A stretch of 64,000 nucleotides of DNA from Poecilobothrus nobilitatus (lineage: Eukaryota; Arthropoda; Insecta; Diptera; Dolichopodidae). Location of the stretch: the NCBI GenBank assembly GCA_947095535.1, contig OX352774.1, positions 210,168,965 to 210,232,964 of the forward strand, read 5' to 3'. Below the pieces are notes generated by a model. It was not told the origin of the DNA and did no database searches. It saw only the letters and a program-made list of their open reading frames with translations. Position numbers and translations under genes: made by a program. This document shows, piece after piece, positions 48,101 through 61,523 of the stretch (within the stretch, counting starts at the first letter, position 1; every line of letters starts with the position of its first letter).

Positions 48101-51100
48101 AAAAACTGTTGATCAGTATTATTATGGAGCAAAACCTTTAATACAAAAAGCTGGCGTTTCATTCATTTTAGATTCCGTTATTGCTGAATTATTAAAAGAT
48201 AAAAATAAAAGGTATTATAAAATTCAATCTTTTAAAATAGCTTAGCTTTTAGCTTTAAAATAGTAAAAAATAATAATAATTTTTTATTTATTATTAAGAT
48301 TTATTTATGTTGAATCAGCATTTTTCTTTAAATGGTGGGCACAACAGTCAAAAGATCTACAAAAACAAGTTGTTGAACTTGTTAATAATGGACAACTTGA
48401 ATTTATAGGCGGTGCATGGAGTATGAATGATGAAGCAACAACACATTATCAAAGTCTAATTGATCAATTTTCTTATGGTCTTAAGTATATTGATTTTAAA
48501 ATACATTATACATACATACATATTACATAATATATATGTATGTATATTAAATTTCATTGTTTCTTTTTTTAATTTTATGTTTTTCTTATAATAGAAAATT
48601 ACATGATACTTTTGGAGAATGTGGACGACCGCGCATTGGCTGGCAAATTGATCCTTTTGGACATTCAAAAGAAATGGCATCAATATTTGCTGGTATGAAA
48701 TTTGATGGAATGTTTTTTGCACGTCTTGATTGGCGGGATAAAACTGAACGTTTAGAAAAAAAAGCTGGTGAAATGATTTGGCATTCAAGTAAAAGTTTAG
48801 GCAAAGATGCTGATTTATTTACTGGTATTCTACGAAATCATTATTCTGCACCTCCAGGCTTTTGCTTTGATTATTTATGTAATGATGAACCAATTATTGA
48901 TGATGGTTATGAAAATAATGTTGAAAGCAGAGTAAATATATTATTAAATATTTTAAAATACATAAAATAGTATTTTTAAAAAATTTACAGCTTGACAATT
49001 TTTATGAATATATAACAAATATGACCAAATATTACAAAACAAATCATTTGATGGTACCAATGGGTGATGATTTTAATTATCAAGACGCTAGTATGTACTA
49101 TAAAAATTTGGATAAAATTATAAAGTAAGATTTTTTTTTATAAAAATTATACATACCTATAAATATGTATTTATGTACATAATTATATTTTGCGTATACT
49201 CTTTAAACAGATATTCAAATAATCGTACGGTTAATGATAAAAAAGTAAATATATTTTATTCAACACCATCTTGTTATGTAAAAGCATTAAATGAAGTTGA
49301 CACTGAATGGCCTGAGGAAAATAACGATTTCTTCCCTTATGCAACAGATAATTATACATATTGGGCTGGATATTTTTCTTCAAGACCTACATTAAAACGG
49401 TACGAACGTATTGGGAACAACATTTTACAAGTTTGTAAAAAATTACTTGCATCTAATGGAAAGGAAAGCACTGCAAATTTAGATTTATTACGTGAAGCAA
49501 TAGGTAAATTTTTTATACTAAATAGTACATATTAGTAACTAGCCACTGAAACAAAAGTATATAATAAATAATAATAATATATGTAGATACTACAGAATTA
49601 ACAGGCATTACAAATATTTATTTTTATTTTTTTATCTAGAATTTCTTTTTTTTTCATTAATAAATTGCCATTGGATCAAACTATTTAGAATTCAAAAAAC
49701 AAAACATTTGAAAAAGATTTTGTGTCGCACGGGTTAACGCAATTTTTTCAAACATTTTTTTTTTTGGTTTCACAAAGCGCTGTGCAAAATTGAACCTACA
49801 TAATTAAATTGAAATATTAAAAAGTTTATCGATCATAATATATAAAGTTATTAATTGAAAGTTAAAATTCGAAAAATGTTTGAAAATCTCATATTGCACA
49901 ACAAGTTATTAAATCTAACAATTTTTTTTCACGACCCAAAGCCACACATTTACAAAATCTGAAGTTAATCGGTTGAAACGTTTAGCCGAAATCAAAAAAA
50001 TATTTCAGAAAGTTTGGTTTCAATTGATTGTACGTTGTTTAGTAGTGCATTGAAAATAAATAAACATAAACTCAGGTTTTTTAACATTTTAAGTTAAAAT
50101 ACAATATTATATTTGTTTCTATTTAATTCATTATTTTTAAAGTATTGCAACTTATAACTTTTCTAACACAATTTATAATTTATATTTTTCAGGAATAATG
50201 CAACATCATGATGCTATTACTGGAACAGAAAAACAGCATGTAGCAGATGATTATGCTTATCTTTTGAATAAAGCTATAGAAGGATGTGATGAAGATATTG
50301 CTGAAACTCTAAAACAAAACTTAAAAATTAATCTAAATATTCCACTTGAATTTAAACCATGTCACAAATTAAACGAAAGCTATTGTGAAATTAGTGAAAG
50401 CTCAGATAAATTTATGATTTCAATATACAATCCATTAAGCAAAGAAACCGAGGAATATATAAGAGTTCCAGTTACAGAAGGCCATTTTGAAGTTCGGGAT
50501 ACCGATGGTAAAAATTAAAAAATTGAAAAATTAAAATACAATTCAAAATTTTATATGAAAAAAAAATTTCAGGAAAATTAATTAAAAGTGTTGTTATGAA
50601 CATTCCCGAACCAGTAAAAAATCTTCCAGATCGTAAAAATAATCAAGCTGAACAGGAATTAATTTTTAAAGCTAAAATTAAAGATTTTACTTCATATTAT
50701 GTTAATCGATCATCAACAAACAATTTTGAACAAAAAAGCAAACTTCAGTCGAAAGATGAAGATGTTAAAAAGGCTGAAAACAGCGTAAGTCATAATTTTT
50801 TTCTGTTATTTATTACAATATTTCAAAAAAGCAATATTCTATTTCTAGAAATTCTTATTAATATTTAAAGATAATTTTCTCCATGAAGTTATGGTAAAAG
50901 AAACACGTCAAATAATTCAACTTCATCAAGAAATTGTATATTTTGAAGGAGCAGCTGGTAATAACTCATATCCGTATAAAGATCGTTCATCAGGTGCATA
51001 TATTTACAGGCCTACAATTGAAAAACAAATTACAAAAAAGGTAAAAGCTGAACTTTTTCAAAATGAACTTTGTATTGAAGTTAGACAAATTTTTAATGAT

Positions 51101-52024
51101 TGGATAAGTCAAGTTATTCGATTATATGAAGATAAAAATTACATAGAATTTGAATGGTTAGTTGGGCCAATACCTGTTGAGGACAAAATTGGTAAAGAAA
51201 TTGTTAGTCGTTTTACAACTAATATTAAATCAAATGATATATTTTATACCGATTCCAATGGTCGAGAAATGGTGCAACGTAAATTTAATAACAAAGAAGA
51301 ATATGAAAAAATTGCAGCCAATTTCTATCCAATAACTACTAAAATAGCAATTGAAGATGACGAAAATAGATTAGCAATTTTGACAGACAGAGCACAGGGT
51401 GCTAGTTGCTTAAAACCAGGTCAATGTGAAATACTTATTCATCGTAGACTTTTACGGGATGATGCATTTGGAGTTGGAGAAGCATTAAATGAAACAACGA
51501 TTGCGCGAGGTAAATTTTACATAACAATTGGCCACAATAATACGCAAACAATTGCCGAAGAAAGACAATTACAATTAAAAAAATTATTGGAACCATGGCC
51601 CGTATTTAGCAATTTGGAAGGTTTACTAACTTTTGAAAATTGGTTAAAATTAAATCATAAGAATGCTTCACAAATTTTAACTGATTCACTGGAATTACCG
51701 GAAAGCATTAGTTTATTAACATTTGAGCCTTTTGGCGATAAAAAAATTTTAATACGTTTGGAAAATATTTATGAACGAGAAGCTGGTGGAAAAGAAGTAA
51801 CAGTTAGCTTAAAAAAAGTTAAGGATCATTTCAAAGCTACTACAGTTAAAGAAACAACACTTGATGGTAATCAAGATTGGGATGCACGTACACGCTTCGA
51901 ATGGAAAACAAAAGTAAATAATGATATAAATAAAGATAATATAACAAAATTAAAAGTTAAAGATGTGGAAGAATTTGAATTTATAATTAAACCTATGCAA
52001 ATAAAAACTTTTATTATGAATTAG
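45110..52024 (+). CDS. lysosomal alpha-mannosidase, gene 3 (GH38)
   Basis: Exons: 45110-45223, 48027-48211, 48299-48484, 48595-48931, 48991-49124, 49211-49503, 50193-50507, 50573-50784, 50849-52024 (stop TAG). Phases all agree and give 983 residues, normal for the family. Signal peptide [28 protein letters not shown] with H57 and D59 as presumed zinc ligands; QIDPFGHS with presumed nucleophile D181; [10 protein letters not shown] with presumed acid D301; QHHDAITGT near 420-427. Roles by analogy with fly Golgi mannosidase II and lysosomal enzymes. Compared with genes 1 and 2 it has an extra intron before IMQHHD and lacks four of theirs, and it is clearly diverged in sequence. The first intron is 2.8 kb and repeat-laden. 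The poly(A) signal is at 52080-52085. Start chosen because the only upstream in-frame ATG yields a clean signal peptide. Confidence 0.95.
45880..46015 (+). mobile_element. SINE family A, 5'-truncated fragment
   Basis: TTTACAGCTACGTCTGAAAA followed by GGAAAGGCTGTGTAATTTCC matches the body of the copy at 3969-4143, with an A-rich end near 46000-46020. No tRNA-like head is visible. Confidence 0.7.
46110..46480 (+). repeat. dispersed repeat family D, diverged copy
   Basis: Contains TTTGATCATCTTTTGCAAGATTTCA-like and TTTTATAGAAGTTGTTACCAT blocks and a CAGCTACTCGAACC block, as at 11800-12150. Followed by a GACAAATCGACGGTCAGACAC stretch. Confidence 0.6.
49504..50192 (+). other. intron 6 of mannosidase gene 3
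   Basis: 689 bp placed just before the MQHHDA exon. In genes 1 and 2 this intron does not exist. It includes a less AT-rich stretch at 49720-50060 that may be a decayed repeat. Nothing coding. Confidence 0.75.
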
Positions 52025-52079
52025 ATTTAATGTTTTCATATATTATTATATACATATATATATATATATATTTTTGTTG

Positions 52080-52085
52080 AATAAA
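52080..52085 (+). terminator. probable poly(A) signal of mannosidase gene 3
   Basis: AATAAA 55 bp after the stop codon, followed by a T-rich tract. Confidence 0.6.
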
Positions 52086-52199
52086 TTAATTTTTTTCAAA
52101 TTAAAAATGTTTTAATTAGAAATGCTTTTAGACCGTTATTTACTACAAATATAAGCCAAATGTAAAAATAATAAATAATTAAGTAAAATAAAATTTCAT

Positions 52200-52205
52200 T
52201 TTATT
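52200..52205 (-). terminator. possible poly(A) signal of MYSM1-like gene
   Basis: TTTATT on the plus strand (AATAAA on the minus), about 157 bp past the stop. Confidence 0.45.
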
Positions 52206-52361
52206 CTTCAATAAATATTACTTTTTTTTATCTATGTGTACATAAAGTAAATATATAGTTATAAAACAAATAAAAGTTTAAAGAGAAATCTTATTCATCG
52301 AAACCACTAAAGCACATGGTTTTTATATAATTTAAAAAATAAACAAATATAAAACTTCAAT

Positions 52362-55300
52362 TTAAAAAATTCCATTGAAAAAAGTTTCCGAATCGTATCC
52401 ATATTGTTTTAATAATGCACCACTTGAAAATTTAAACTATAAATAAAAAGTAAAGAAAATTATTCAAAAGTTTTTTAAACATTTATAAACTATTATATAT
52501 ACTCTTTCAATAATATGATCCATAGATTTACTAGATTCATCGCTTGTTTCGACAATCGAATTTAACACGTCTTGAATATCATATTTTAAATTTGTACAGT
52601 CTTTAATAACGTCAATATTCAATTCATAAGGCTGAACTAAATCATTCAAATTTGAACTATAATCTTTTGGTAAAACATATATACACCTTTAAAAGTATAT
52701 GAAAATAAATAACACTATAAACATAAAAAATTGAAAAAAAAACTTACTTAAAATTCATAGAAAGGCAACTCAAAATTAAACCAATAAATGTACGATCTGT
52801 TTGAGCAGAAAATTGCATTTGCATTTCTATTTGCGTTTGCACATCTGTACGCGACGGATCTGGTGGAAATAACGGATGTGAATGGTACCAGCCTAATAGT
52901 TCATATCCTTCCTGTTTTAAATTTCGAGATTGTTCAAGTTGAGAAACTAAAAATATATAAATCTTGTATAAACAAAATTTTAATTCTAATTTTTAGTTAC
53001 TTGGACACATTTCACACATAGTACCACTATGCTCAATTGTTTTGCACGGCCTATATCTAGTTAAACACATTTTGTTTCTTCCAATAGATTTACTACGATG
53101 ACCACCTAAAAAACCCATCACCTCATAATTTGAAGACACTGAATGTAAATGTATGCAAAGGATTGTAGATAATGTAATTGAAATTTTAAATGGTGCCTAA
53201 AAATAAAATAAAGATATTATTAAGATAAACTTTCATTAAATGACGTGCAAGACTTACTAAATTATCTTTCGAAAACCTTAAACATTTAACCAAATCTTGT
53301 TCTGTTTTAATATGTGTTATATTTTTAAATTTTTGTTTATAATTTAAACTGTTTGCAATCTTGGGCATATGAATATCTTCTTGATGTTCAATAGTATAAT
53401 TGATATCTGAATCAGAATCGAGGCCATTTTCTATGGCGAAGTAATTGGTTCGCGTTCGTGTCCTTGATTTTCTCGAGTTAAAAATTGTATTTGAAATTGT
53501 TAAAGAATTCGTATATTGGCATTTATTCTGAATAAACATTGCAAAATATTCTTCTAAAGGTCTTACATATTCAAAATATTTCCCTTGATAACCAAAATTA
53601 ATTGCACCTATTTGCTCCAAAAGTCTATGAATTCTACTAATGCTGTTTACATCACCACCATGTTTCAACCCATTCCGTACAGAGGTCTTACTAACGTAAC
53701 CATTTTTACCCATAACGTTCCACATAGTAAGAATATGATTACGAATGCGAAGATATTGCTCTGGAGTTTTTGTATTTGATTTACCATCAAAAAACTCTGA
53801 ATTAAAATATTTTTCTAAATCTGTAATTTCACTGGCACTTAATATAAGTTCATGTTTTGGAATTTCTAATTTTTTTCGAATTTCAAAAGATAATTCACTA
53901 GAAATATTTAATATGGATTCTTCAGCGCAGAACTTTTTGTTAACACTCTTCTTTAGTTTTTCTGTATTCTCTTTTAAAGGGCTATCGGTCAATGATACAG
54001 ATTTATTTATATTGTCTGCAATAGCAACTGATTCATTTTGAAGTTGTAAACTGGGTAAACCAAATAATGATTTTTTGAGATCAATAATTTCATATTCACT
54101 TAAATCAGCTTCAATATCTACTTCTTCATCGCTATCTACCTTTTGCAACTTAACTAAAGTACTGGAAGGAACATTTAAAAGTTTTTTAGACATATTAGAA
54201 AGTGTATATGTCATATGATCAGAATCGTGATTTATTGTTATATTTTCACCAAAATTAACGGCTGTTAAATTTTTTTTTATTTTACCACTTTTCTTTGATG
54301 AAGTAGTATTAATTAGTTTTGCGTTTGGCTTATTTTTTTTAGAATTTATTAAATTATTAATATTTTTAATTTTTATATTCAAATTATTTGAATTTTTCCT
54401 AATTTTTAGTTTATCAGCTTGTTTTTGATCTATTTTTAAACTTTGTTTAAATTTCATTTTTTCTTTATTTGAATTTTTTAACTTTTGTGCTTCTTTTGAT
54501 TTCCCGACTTTTTCAAAAAGATTTGCACTAATTGTTAAAGTCTGTTTAAATTTACTCTGTTGTTTTGGATCACTTTTAAAATTAAGGCAATTGGTTTTTA
54601 ATAAGCTCCTTGGATTTGGGGAAAGCAATAATGGATTTTCAATTTTAACTTTTAATAAACTACGAGAATTTGTCGGTCCAATATATTTATTATTTTTTGG
54701 TGCAGGGTGTGTTTCAAACGCCGCAACACTTTGATCCCATTCACTTCCACTACTGTATACGTTATGTGTCATTATTTCCTGTGATGTTGGTTCAATAGAT
54801 TCTTCTTCTTCCTCTTCACATTCTTCACAATCTTCATCTTCTATAACTTCTTCTGCTGTTGCTGGAATATCATCTTCAAAAACAACATCTTCATTTTGTG
54901 TTACAATCTTAAACATAAATAAATCGTGAGTTCATCATTTAAAATTTACCACATTTACAATACTTCTCCTGCCCATTCCAAATCCAAAATTTTTTTTTGT
55001 GACACTTCAAGTTCTTCAATTACCACTTCCTCCGAGTGCAAAACTTCTACATTATTTTCCAAATTATCATGTTTTGGTACACTATGAAACATAAAATGAA
55101 AATAAATTATATTAAAACAATAACATAGACCTACAGACCTATCACTCCAAAAGTTTCCACCTTCAGCATTTTCATTAACCCATTTTGGATGCACAGTATA
55201 ATCACAAGATAGAATTTGTCCAGAACTTATTTTAGAGCTGTAATATAAATTATATTATCAATTATTGAAAATATTAAATCATATTCTAAATAGTAAGTTT

Positions 55301-55470
55301 TTAATATTTTATAAAAATTTAGAAAAGTAATAAAATGTTTTATCAAAATGATAATCAATAATAATAAAAACAAGTGTTATTTATATGCAAATAATCATAT
55401 AATCTATTTATGTCTGTAATTACATATCGTCATAATCTCCAATGATATCAACTTCTTCCTCATCTTCCAT
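52362..55470 (-). CDS. MYSM1: MYSM1-like histone H2A deubiquitinase (SWIRM + JAMM/MPN)
   Basis: Nuclear metalloprotease that removes ubiquitin from histone H2A (family knowledge). Minus-strand exons: 55470-55424, 55237-55139, 55081-54964, 54907-53258, 53196-53001, 52946-52748, 52686-52503, 52436-52362; phases agree, 855 residues (human MYSM1 is about 830). Acidic N-terminus, a Glu-rich run, a long Lys/Asn-rich middle, then SWIRM at about 455-540 (TPEQYLRIRNHIL, SVRNGLKHGGDVN, LLEQIGAINFG). The JAMM domain starts near 639, with E663 in EVMGFLGG and GWYHSHP...PSRTD giving H725, H727, S735 and D738, a complete HxHx7SxxD zinc site. No Myb/SANT repeat is recognisable upstream of the SWIRM, unlike vertebrate MYSM1. 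The donor of exon 3 is GTATTG, chosen by phase; a nearby GTAAAT would break the frame. It shares a 0.9-kb head-to-head promoter with Lrch. Confidence 0.92.
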
Positions 55471-56388
55471 GATGCATGATTAAGTAATTTAAATTTAATT
55501 AAATTTTGAGTATTCCCTTAAATATTACTTAATTTTCCAATTATACGTTGAATAATCAAAATATGTAGTTAATTATTTACTTATTTTTTTTTTTTTGTTG
55601 ACAAACATCTTCTATAGAAATTAGAATGTCAAAATATGTATTTTAGAGCAAAAACAATAAACTAGTGAACAGCCCTGTCAATTGAATATAGACTATAGAG
55701 TTGCTATGCAATAGTAATAATATATGATGTCCAATTCATTCCAATAAGCCCAATTCCGACAATTGTTTAAAATATTCAGAAATCTTGTTCAAAAATTGCA
55801 AAACAGAAAAAAAAGGACAAGGAAAAATGCACGGCAGCTAACATTATTGTAATGTCATGGAACTTGAAAAATTATTTTTTATTAATACAATTTTCAAATA
55901 AGTTTTACAACAGCACTTTAAAGTTTGACATTTAAAACAGTGAAAGCGTCCGTCGATAGTGTTTTATTCAAAAATCAAAACTAACAATTGTCAATTTTTA
56001 AAGTTGTCATATTTATAAAATGCAAAAAGTAAGTAAGTGCATATAAAATGAACTGTCAGAAACTAAAAATCAATAAGGAATTTTAATTTTTTAAAATTAT
56101 TCCTAAAATTCCTTCAAAAAATACATACACCTTAAGTAAGTTTAAAATTAGAATTTTTATAAAATTATACATAAGTAAATATGTATTATTTTTAGGTATT
56201 ATTAATTGTGTCCTACCCAATGATTAAGGCATCCCTTTTGTTTGGGGTGTGTTTATTACATTTGTAAAGAATATACCAAATAGGTCTTTAAAGACCATTT
56301 TAATATTTATATTGTTGAAAATGCACTTTAAAAATTTTAAATAGAACTAGAATCAAAATTTGTTAATAAATTTGCACAACTACAAAAT
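55471..56388. promoter_or_regulatory. divergent promoter region, MYSM1-like / Lrch
   Basis: 918 bp between two start codons facing away from each other. It should hold both promoters and 5' UTRs. No specific core element can be named with confidence in this AT-rich sequence. Confidence 0.5.
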
Positions 56389-58715
56389 ATGTATAAAATT
56401 CCTAATAATTCCAAAAACGGACAATGTTTAGTCCGTCCATTAGAAAGAATTTTAGAGGAAGCGCATTTAAGTGGAGAACTTAAATTAAATAATAGAAAGT
56501 TAAAAGATTTCCCAAAATTCGCAACAGCGAAATACAGTCTGTCCGATACAGTCATTGCTGATTTGTCACGTAATAAATTTTGCGAATGGCCCGAAGAATT
56601 AACACATTTTGCATTTTTGGAAACGTTATTGCTTTATCACAATAGCATTCGAAGTATTCCAGCATCTGTAAGTGGATTATTTTCGTTAACATATTTAGAC
56701 TTACGTAGTAATCAATTAGTAAGTCTTCCCCGTGAGATTTGTTTTCTACCGTTACAAGTATTACTGATTTCAAACAACAAACTCATTAATTTACCAGAAG
56801 AATTAGGACGTATGGAAAAATTGACTGATTTGGATGCATCATGCAACCAAATAACAAATTTGCCTTTAAGAATTGGTGATTTAAGAAGTTTGAAATCTTT
56901 ATCATTAAGAAGCAATAATTTGAGTTATTTTCCTCGAGAAATTACTTTACTTACATTAGTTTCTTTGGACGTAAGCAATAATAAAATTTCTAGTCTACCT
57001 CTTGAAGTACGCCATATGAATACATTAGTGGATTTTTACCTTGAGAATAATCCGCTTACGTTTCCACCTGGTAAGGTTTAAAATATAATTTTCTTTCTAA
57101 ATTTATACTACATTATAAAACCTATTAAATTTCAGCAAATTTATGTATTAGAGGTCTAATACATGTGTTCAAATATCTTGATACTCAAGCTAATAAAAAC
57201 GAAAAAAGTAATAAATCATCTTTGAATAACAGCAATCATCATCACCATGAATTTGCTACAATGAAAAGGACAGGTCGGCAAAACGCAAGTACCAACAATA
57301 TGATTGATATTCAATTTGATTCACTGTATTCGCATAAAAACGGACTACATAATACCATTGAAAAATCTGGCATATCTTACAGACGTAATAATTCTGGAGA
57401 ATCATTTAATCAGTACGCAACCACTCCCAGAAAAACATCTCTTACGCAAGAAAGCCTCCAATTTATATCCGATTCGAATTCGGTTAGTGATCTAATCGAT
57501 AAGTCTAATCAGTTAATAGAAAATTTGAATTTAAATTATTCTACTAAAACAAATAACAGCAGTAATAGTAATAGCAGTAGTACATTACATGACGACGATT
57601 TTATTCTTGATAGCTCGAATGAAGAATCATTAAAACAAAACGATTCTTTAAAATCATCCACTCCAAAGATTAACAATAGTAATAACGGTACAATTAATAA
57701 CGTTACAACAACAAATAACGAAAAAAATAAAAAGCTCGAAAATATTCAAACTTATAGAGAATATGTCGAAGCAAAAAAAATGCAACGAAATCAAGAAAAT
57801 TCAAATGTGTACAAAAGTAAGCTAAAGAAAAGCAATTCATCTGGTACACCAAATAGTATTGATGGAAATCAAAAGCATCAAAATTGTGAAATTTCTTCCA
57901 ATCAATATAATAATATAGCATCACATTTACAAAATGGATCTCACAAAAAGCTTGAAATATATAAAAAACCAATACAAAAGGTTAGCCCTCAAAATATTCA
58001 TAATAGTGACAACATAACTCTAGAAGATAAAAATCAAGAGCAAATTCTTAAAGATTATTTAAAACCTAAAAGTCCTATAAAACCAACAATTGATAATCGT
58101 GAGATTATTCCAAAAAATATATCAACTAATAATAGTATTAATATTTCAACAACATCTATTACATCAAATACATCAACAACGCCGACATTTGCAACAAAAA
58201 TTCGCCGTAATGTTACATGGAATGAAGCGATTCCAACAGACAAATTAAGTTTCACAATGAGACGAGAATTTGATAAGCATAAAGAAGAAACAGAATTATT
58301 ATCCAAATTACGTAATATAATTGAGACAAAATTAAAAATGAATTTGCCCGAAGATATTTCAACAGCCCTTATGGATGGAGTTATATTGTGCCATTTAGCT
58401 AATATTGTAAGACCAAGATCTGTTGCTAGTATTCATGTTCCATCACCTGGTGTTCCTCATTTAACGATGGCTAGATGTCGACGTAATGTTGATAACTTTT
58501 TGGAAGCTTGTCGAAGAATAGGTGTTGATGAAAATTTAATTTGTTGTGCATCTGATGTATTGGAAGGTAAACAACTTGTACAGGTGGCCATTACTGTTGG
58601 TGAATTATTTCGAATAAATAGTGGAGGTGGTGTTGTTGATAAAAGTGATCATTTAAAATCACCTATTAAAATTTCGTCAAATATGAAATTGAATAATTCA
58701 ACATCAAATACTTGA
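56389..58715 (+). CDS. Lrch: LRCH protein: leucine-rich repeats and calponin homology domain
   Basis: Cytoskeletal scaffold linking the actin cortex and septins (LRCH family knowledge). Exons 56389-57070 and 57136-58715 join in phase 1 to give 753 residues. Residues about 55-227 form a run of leucine-rich repeats (ADLSRNKFCEWPEEL, YLDLRSNQLVSLPREI, SLDVSNNKISSLPLEV). The segment across the splice, PANLCIRGLIHVFKYLDTQA, is characteristic of LRCH. A long Asn/Ser-rich low-complexity linker follows. A calponin homology domain at about 605-723 (LPEDISTALMDGVILCHLAN, then FLEACRRIGV and DVLEGKQLVQVAITVGELF) closes the protein. No membrane segment follows. AATAAA lies at 58744-58749, only 28 bp after the stop. 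Confidence 0.96.
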
Positions 58716-58743
58716 AAAGCATAATTAGTCGACAAAGGAAACA

Positions 58744-58749
58744 AATAAA
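58744..58749 (+). terminator. probable Lrch poly(A) signal
   Basis: AATAAA shortly after the Lrch stop codon. Further candidates lie downstream. Confidence 0.5.
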
Positions 58750-61523
58750 ATATTTCCAAATTAAATATTAATTTAATTATATTTATTAGACTTTTAAATT
58801 TTGTATCTAATTTTTATTTAAGTGATTCTGAATTATTATTTTTTTTTTTTTTTTTGTTTATTATTATTATATTTTATATTCTATTTTAAGCACTTTTCTA
58901 GGAGAAAAGTTATTTTTTATTATAAATATATAATTAATTTTATATACATATTGTATTTATTTTATTTTATTAAAAAAAAATGAAAGTGTATAACGTAAGC
59001 ATTTAAATATGAATTGACATTATTTTTTACCATTAAAGTAATGAAGAAATAATTTTATTAATTTGATTATATTTTATTATTTAATAATATAAAACAAAAG
59101 AAATCTTAAGTATTTGAAACGTTTTGGAAAAATTTATATACACATTTTTATAAAAATTTCAAAATAAAAAATTATCAACAATCAAATATATATTTTTTTT
59201 TATTGAATGTAAAGTAAAGAATGTATTATATGAATGAATTTTAAAGAATGTATTATATTCTTACAATAATACCCACTAATCTCCTAATAGGGCAATTTGC
59301 TGCGAAGTTATTATTGAATGATCAAAATCGTTATATAATAATAATATTGTCTCAGATAATACCGTATCGTATCGTGTAATATTGATACTAATATTTAGAT
59401 GTTTTATTTCATTCATTATTCAGCCCCATTAATTATGATTTTTTTTTTGACTAAACAAAAGAATGTTTGTTAAATCATCTGATTTATATGTGAAAATTTA
59501 TAAACATTAAAAGTAAAATTCTTAACAGTTTAATTAATATTTTTTTTTTAGTTTAACTAAAGTTATAAATAATTATATTGTTATGATCCTAGACCAATAA
59601 AGTCTACCTAACAATTTGCGAGACATCGAAATCGATTGAAATTCTGTTTTAGATATTTTTCTTTGATGTTTTCTAGAATTAAAAATTTCGAAACGAAATT
59701 ATACATACATATTATATTTTATAATCTTTGAGTAAATCCATTGATTTTTAATGGGTTTCTGACACTGTACTCAACATCAACTAAGATTTATATCATTTCT
59801 CTATTATTGTATAGACAGTTAATATTGTTCACATCAATATTTTGGTGAAATCGGCATTTACCAAAATAGCTTCGGTTAATTTGATCTTCCATTTTTTAAT
59901 ATTTTTATTTTATCTCACATTGTTCTATAGTATTTCCAAGCAAAAGGATGACACATCTAAAAAAGTTATTAGTATGGTATAATTATGTTGGGGTGTATGA
60001 TTTATCTATACATATTTATTTTATAATTGGTATATGTTGGTATATGTATAACTTCCAAAAAAAAAAAACTTATTTTTTAAATAGATTCAGCTCCATTATT
60101 CAAAAACTAATATTATTTTTAATATATATATTTTTTCCTTATTTTTTTACATTACATAATTAGCCAAATTATAATAATACATCCACATTAATATTATAAT
60201 TAATTTTCGTTTTCATTTCTATAAATCCTTTGTTAAAGTTTAAAAAATTTAAAATTATATATTAGTAAAAATTAAAACAAAAATATTTTACATTATATAA
60301 ATTAAAATTAAAAAAAAAAATTTATTTATTTTTAGTAATAAGATTTTTAAAGGACTTTTATTCAAATTAAGAATAACTGACAAATATTACTTCTTACCAT
60401 AGTGTTTTTCAATTGTTGTGATTTAAAATAGTAACAGAATTTGATTTAATTCAGTAATAATAAAAGGACTTATTTAAATTGAACCGAATTTAATTAAAGG
60501 ATAAACACAATATTATTATTACTTTTCGAATAAAAATCCTTACAAACTACGTAGTATTAAGTATTGTATAAAATAAAATGTAAATCAAAAACATTGTTTT
60601 CTTGGCTTAAACGTAAATACAGTACACTTGCAATAACTCAATTTTCCCTAAAATATTTACATATTATGCTATTTTGTCATATGAACAAAAAAAATCTGCC
60701 AACTCGAAAAGTAATAAAATTGCTGGAATTACCTTCATCAAAAAATTAAAAGTACAAATATGTAATTTATTTCCTTCTAATATAGAAATATGTATGCAAA
60801 AATAAAATTAATAATTTCACAAATTCATTATATTTTATGTTATAAATATTCATTATTTCATATGCCTTTTATTAAATACATTTATATTATTGTTAATACC
60901 TTAAGTTTATATATATGTTTACTTAGTAATTTAGCTATATATCTAATATTCAATGGATTAGTTTATTTTTAACCGAAGCCGGGTAAGCAAGATTGGTTCA
61001 GGCATTAATTTGTTTTGCGATATTGCTAGCGCACTGCATACAATAGTAACATTAGATTAACTAAATCTAACACATTCCCACACAAAAAAAAAAATTGAAA
61101 TTTTGAAAATATGTATGTTGATTAAATTATTACTAAAGGGTTTGTCTAAGATTCTTCTAAAATATTTATTATGCCGTGAAAGCTAAGATTCATTTAAGCC
61201 ATTAAAATTAAAAACTTAATTTAAAAAATGAACTTTCCAATTTTTTTCTTGAATCATTTTGACGTAGTTTTCCTACCTATGTGTAATATATAGCATATAT
61301 TAAATTTCTAAACTAATTCAAAAAAAGCAAAACTGATTAAAACTAATCAAAAATATTTTTATAATTATATAAAATATAAAAAAATATTTAAAAAAAATTT
61401 ATGAGTAATTTTTAAAAAGTTGACTGTAATTATTTTATAAAAAATAATTGAAGTGTAGTTCATTTCCTTTTTTTTTATAATCATAATTATTAAATTATTG
61501 TTAAGCTAAGGAAATTAAAAAAA
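58750..61523. other. intergenic region, Lrch to SZRD1-like (tail-to-tail)
   Basis: AT-rich sequence without a supportable gene. The small ORFs at 59948-60163, 60564-60749 and 60790-60972 are hydrophobic AT-driven translations. A less AT-rich patch at 60971-61080 is unexplained. Confidence 0.75.

Larger units (their letters stand above)
52025..52361. other. tail-to-tail 3' region between mannosidase gene 3 and MYSM1-like
   Basis: Holds AATAAA for the plus-strand gene (52080-52085) and the complement TTTATT for the minus-strand gene (52200-52205). Only 337 bp separate the two stop codons, so the 3' UTRs are short and may approach each other. Confidence 0.6.

Noticed and set aside
53585..54041. 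Two plus-strand ORFs
   Set aside because: Antisense to the SWIRM-encoding exon of the MYSM1-like gene.
56552..56915. Minus-strand ORFs
   Set aside because: Antisense to the leucine-rich repeat exon of Lrch.
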